Positions 5,726-5,808 of a DNA stretch of 5,808 nucleotides are shown piece by piece. Made by a program: the position numbers and the translations under genes. The notes below the pieces were generated by a model. The model was given only the letters and a program-made list of their open reading frames with translations, was not told where the DNA came from and did no database searches. The first letter of the stretch is position 1. Each line of letters opens with the position of its first letter. This DNA is from Spartobacteria bacterium UBA5019 (lineage in GTDB: Bacteria; Verrucomicrobiota; Verrucomicrobiia; Chthoniobacterales; Terrimicrobiaceae). Where the stretch lies: NCBI GenBank assembly GCA_002396485.1, contig DGXZ01000083.1, forward strand, positions 33,967 through 39,774, given 5' to 3'.

Positions 5726-5753
5726 AGAATATGATAAAATCCGAGCATTGCAA
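5726..5753 (-). promoter_or_regulatory. Candidate sigma70-type promoter for rpsN
   Basis: On the minus strand TTGCAA (5753-5748) and TATTCT (5731-5726) are separated by 16 bases, each matching four of six consensus positions. Transcription would begin near 5719, leaving a leader of only about 5 bases before the ATG at 5714. The absence of a Shine-Dalgarno fits a leaderless or near-leaderless mRNA. The match is modest, and the real promoter could lie beyond the window. Confidence 0.35.
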
Positions 5754-5808
5754 GTTTTTAATCCAAGTTTCGCAAGAATCTCAAAAAAAATAGCGCCAAT
5801 TTGACAAT

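Noticed and set aside
5715..5753. A 13-residue upstream extension of rpsN (MQCSDFIIFCASF).
   Set aside because: uS14 proteins begin at MAK; the extension is hydrophobic, unlike the family, and overlaps the candidate promoter.
5783..5800. On the minus strand, TTGGCGCTA followed by eight T at the window edge, possibly the 3' arm and U tract of a terminator for a gene beyond the window.
   Set aside because: The other arm is not in the window, so the hairpin cannot be tested.
1..5808. tRNA, rRNA, CRISPR array, riboswitch or origin.
   Set aside because: I saw no tandem repeat-spacer pattern, no tRNA-like cloverleaf and no conserved rRNA segment, and the intergenic gaps are too short for most structured RNAs.

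Overview
The window carries seven protein genes and one broken transposase gene, all read on the minus strand, so transcription runs from high to low coordinates. The base composition is moderately GC-rich. The proteins suggest a Gram-negative member of the PVC group, most likely Verrucomicrobiota. The ClpC N-terminus is very like verrucomicrobial ClpC as I remember it, a zinc-free 89-residue uS14 gene lies outside a ribosomal-protein operon, and no start codon has a convincing Shine-Dalgarno sequence. The taxonomic call is inference from recalled families; no search was run.

Layout in transcription order: (1) 5715-5808 is a short upstream region with a candidate promoter. (2) rpsN (5445-5714) encodes zinc-free uS14. 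(3) After 59 bp comes a membrane-anchored alpha/beta-hydrolase-like protein (4393-5385) that lacks two of the three expected catalytic residues. (4) Nine bp later is a histidine-phosphatase-superfamily protein (3787-4383). (5) The longest stretch without an intact gene (3164-3786) holds a decayed IS3-family insertion sequence, about 3204-3657. It has recognisable ends, an orfA with a nonsense codon and a frameshift, and almost no orfB. (6) A tight four-gene cluster follows: class IV aminotransferase (ilvE-like, 2291-3163), mcsA (1795-2286), mcsB (686-1798) and the 5' part of clpC (1-689, running off the window).

The functional centre is the McsA-McsB-ClpC module. McsB phosphorylates arginines on client proteins, McsA is its zinc-finger activator, and ClpC recognises phosphoarginine through its N-terminal domain and unfolds clients for ClpP. 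Key residues of all three parts are present. mcsA-mcsB and mcsB-clpC each overlap by ATGA, which suggests translational coupling. In Bacillus the operon begins with the repressor gene ctsR; here an amino-acid aminotransferase gene stands in that place and no ctsR is visible.

I did not find a wholly new system. The points most worth following are the ilvE-mcsA-mcsB-clpC arrangement, the possible pseudo-enzyme hydrolase, the IS remnant abutting the ilvE leader, and the stand-alone zinc-free uS14 gene with a nearly leaderless promoter geometry.
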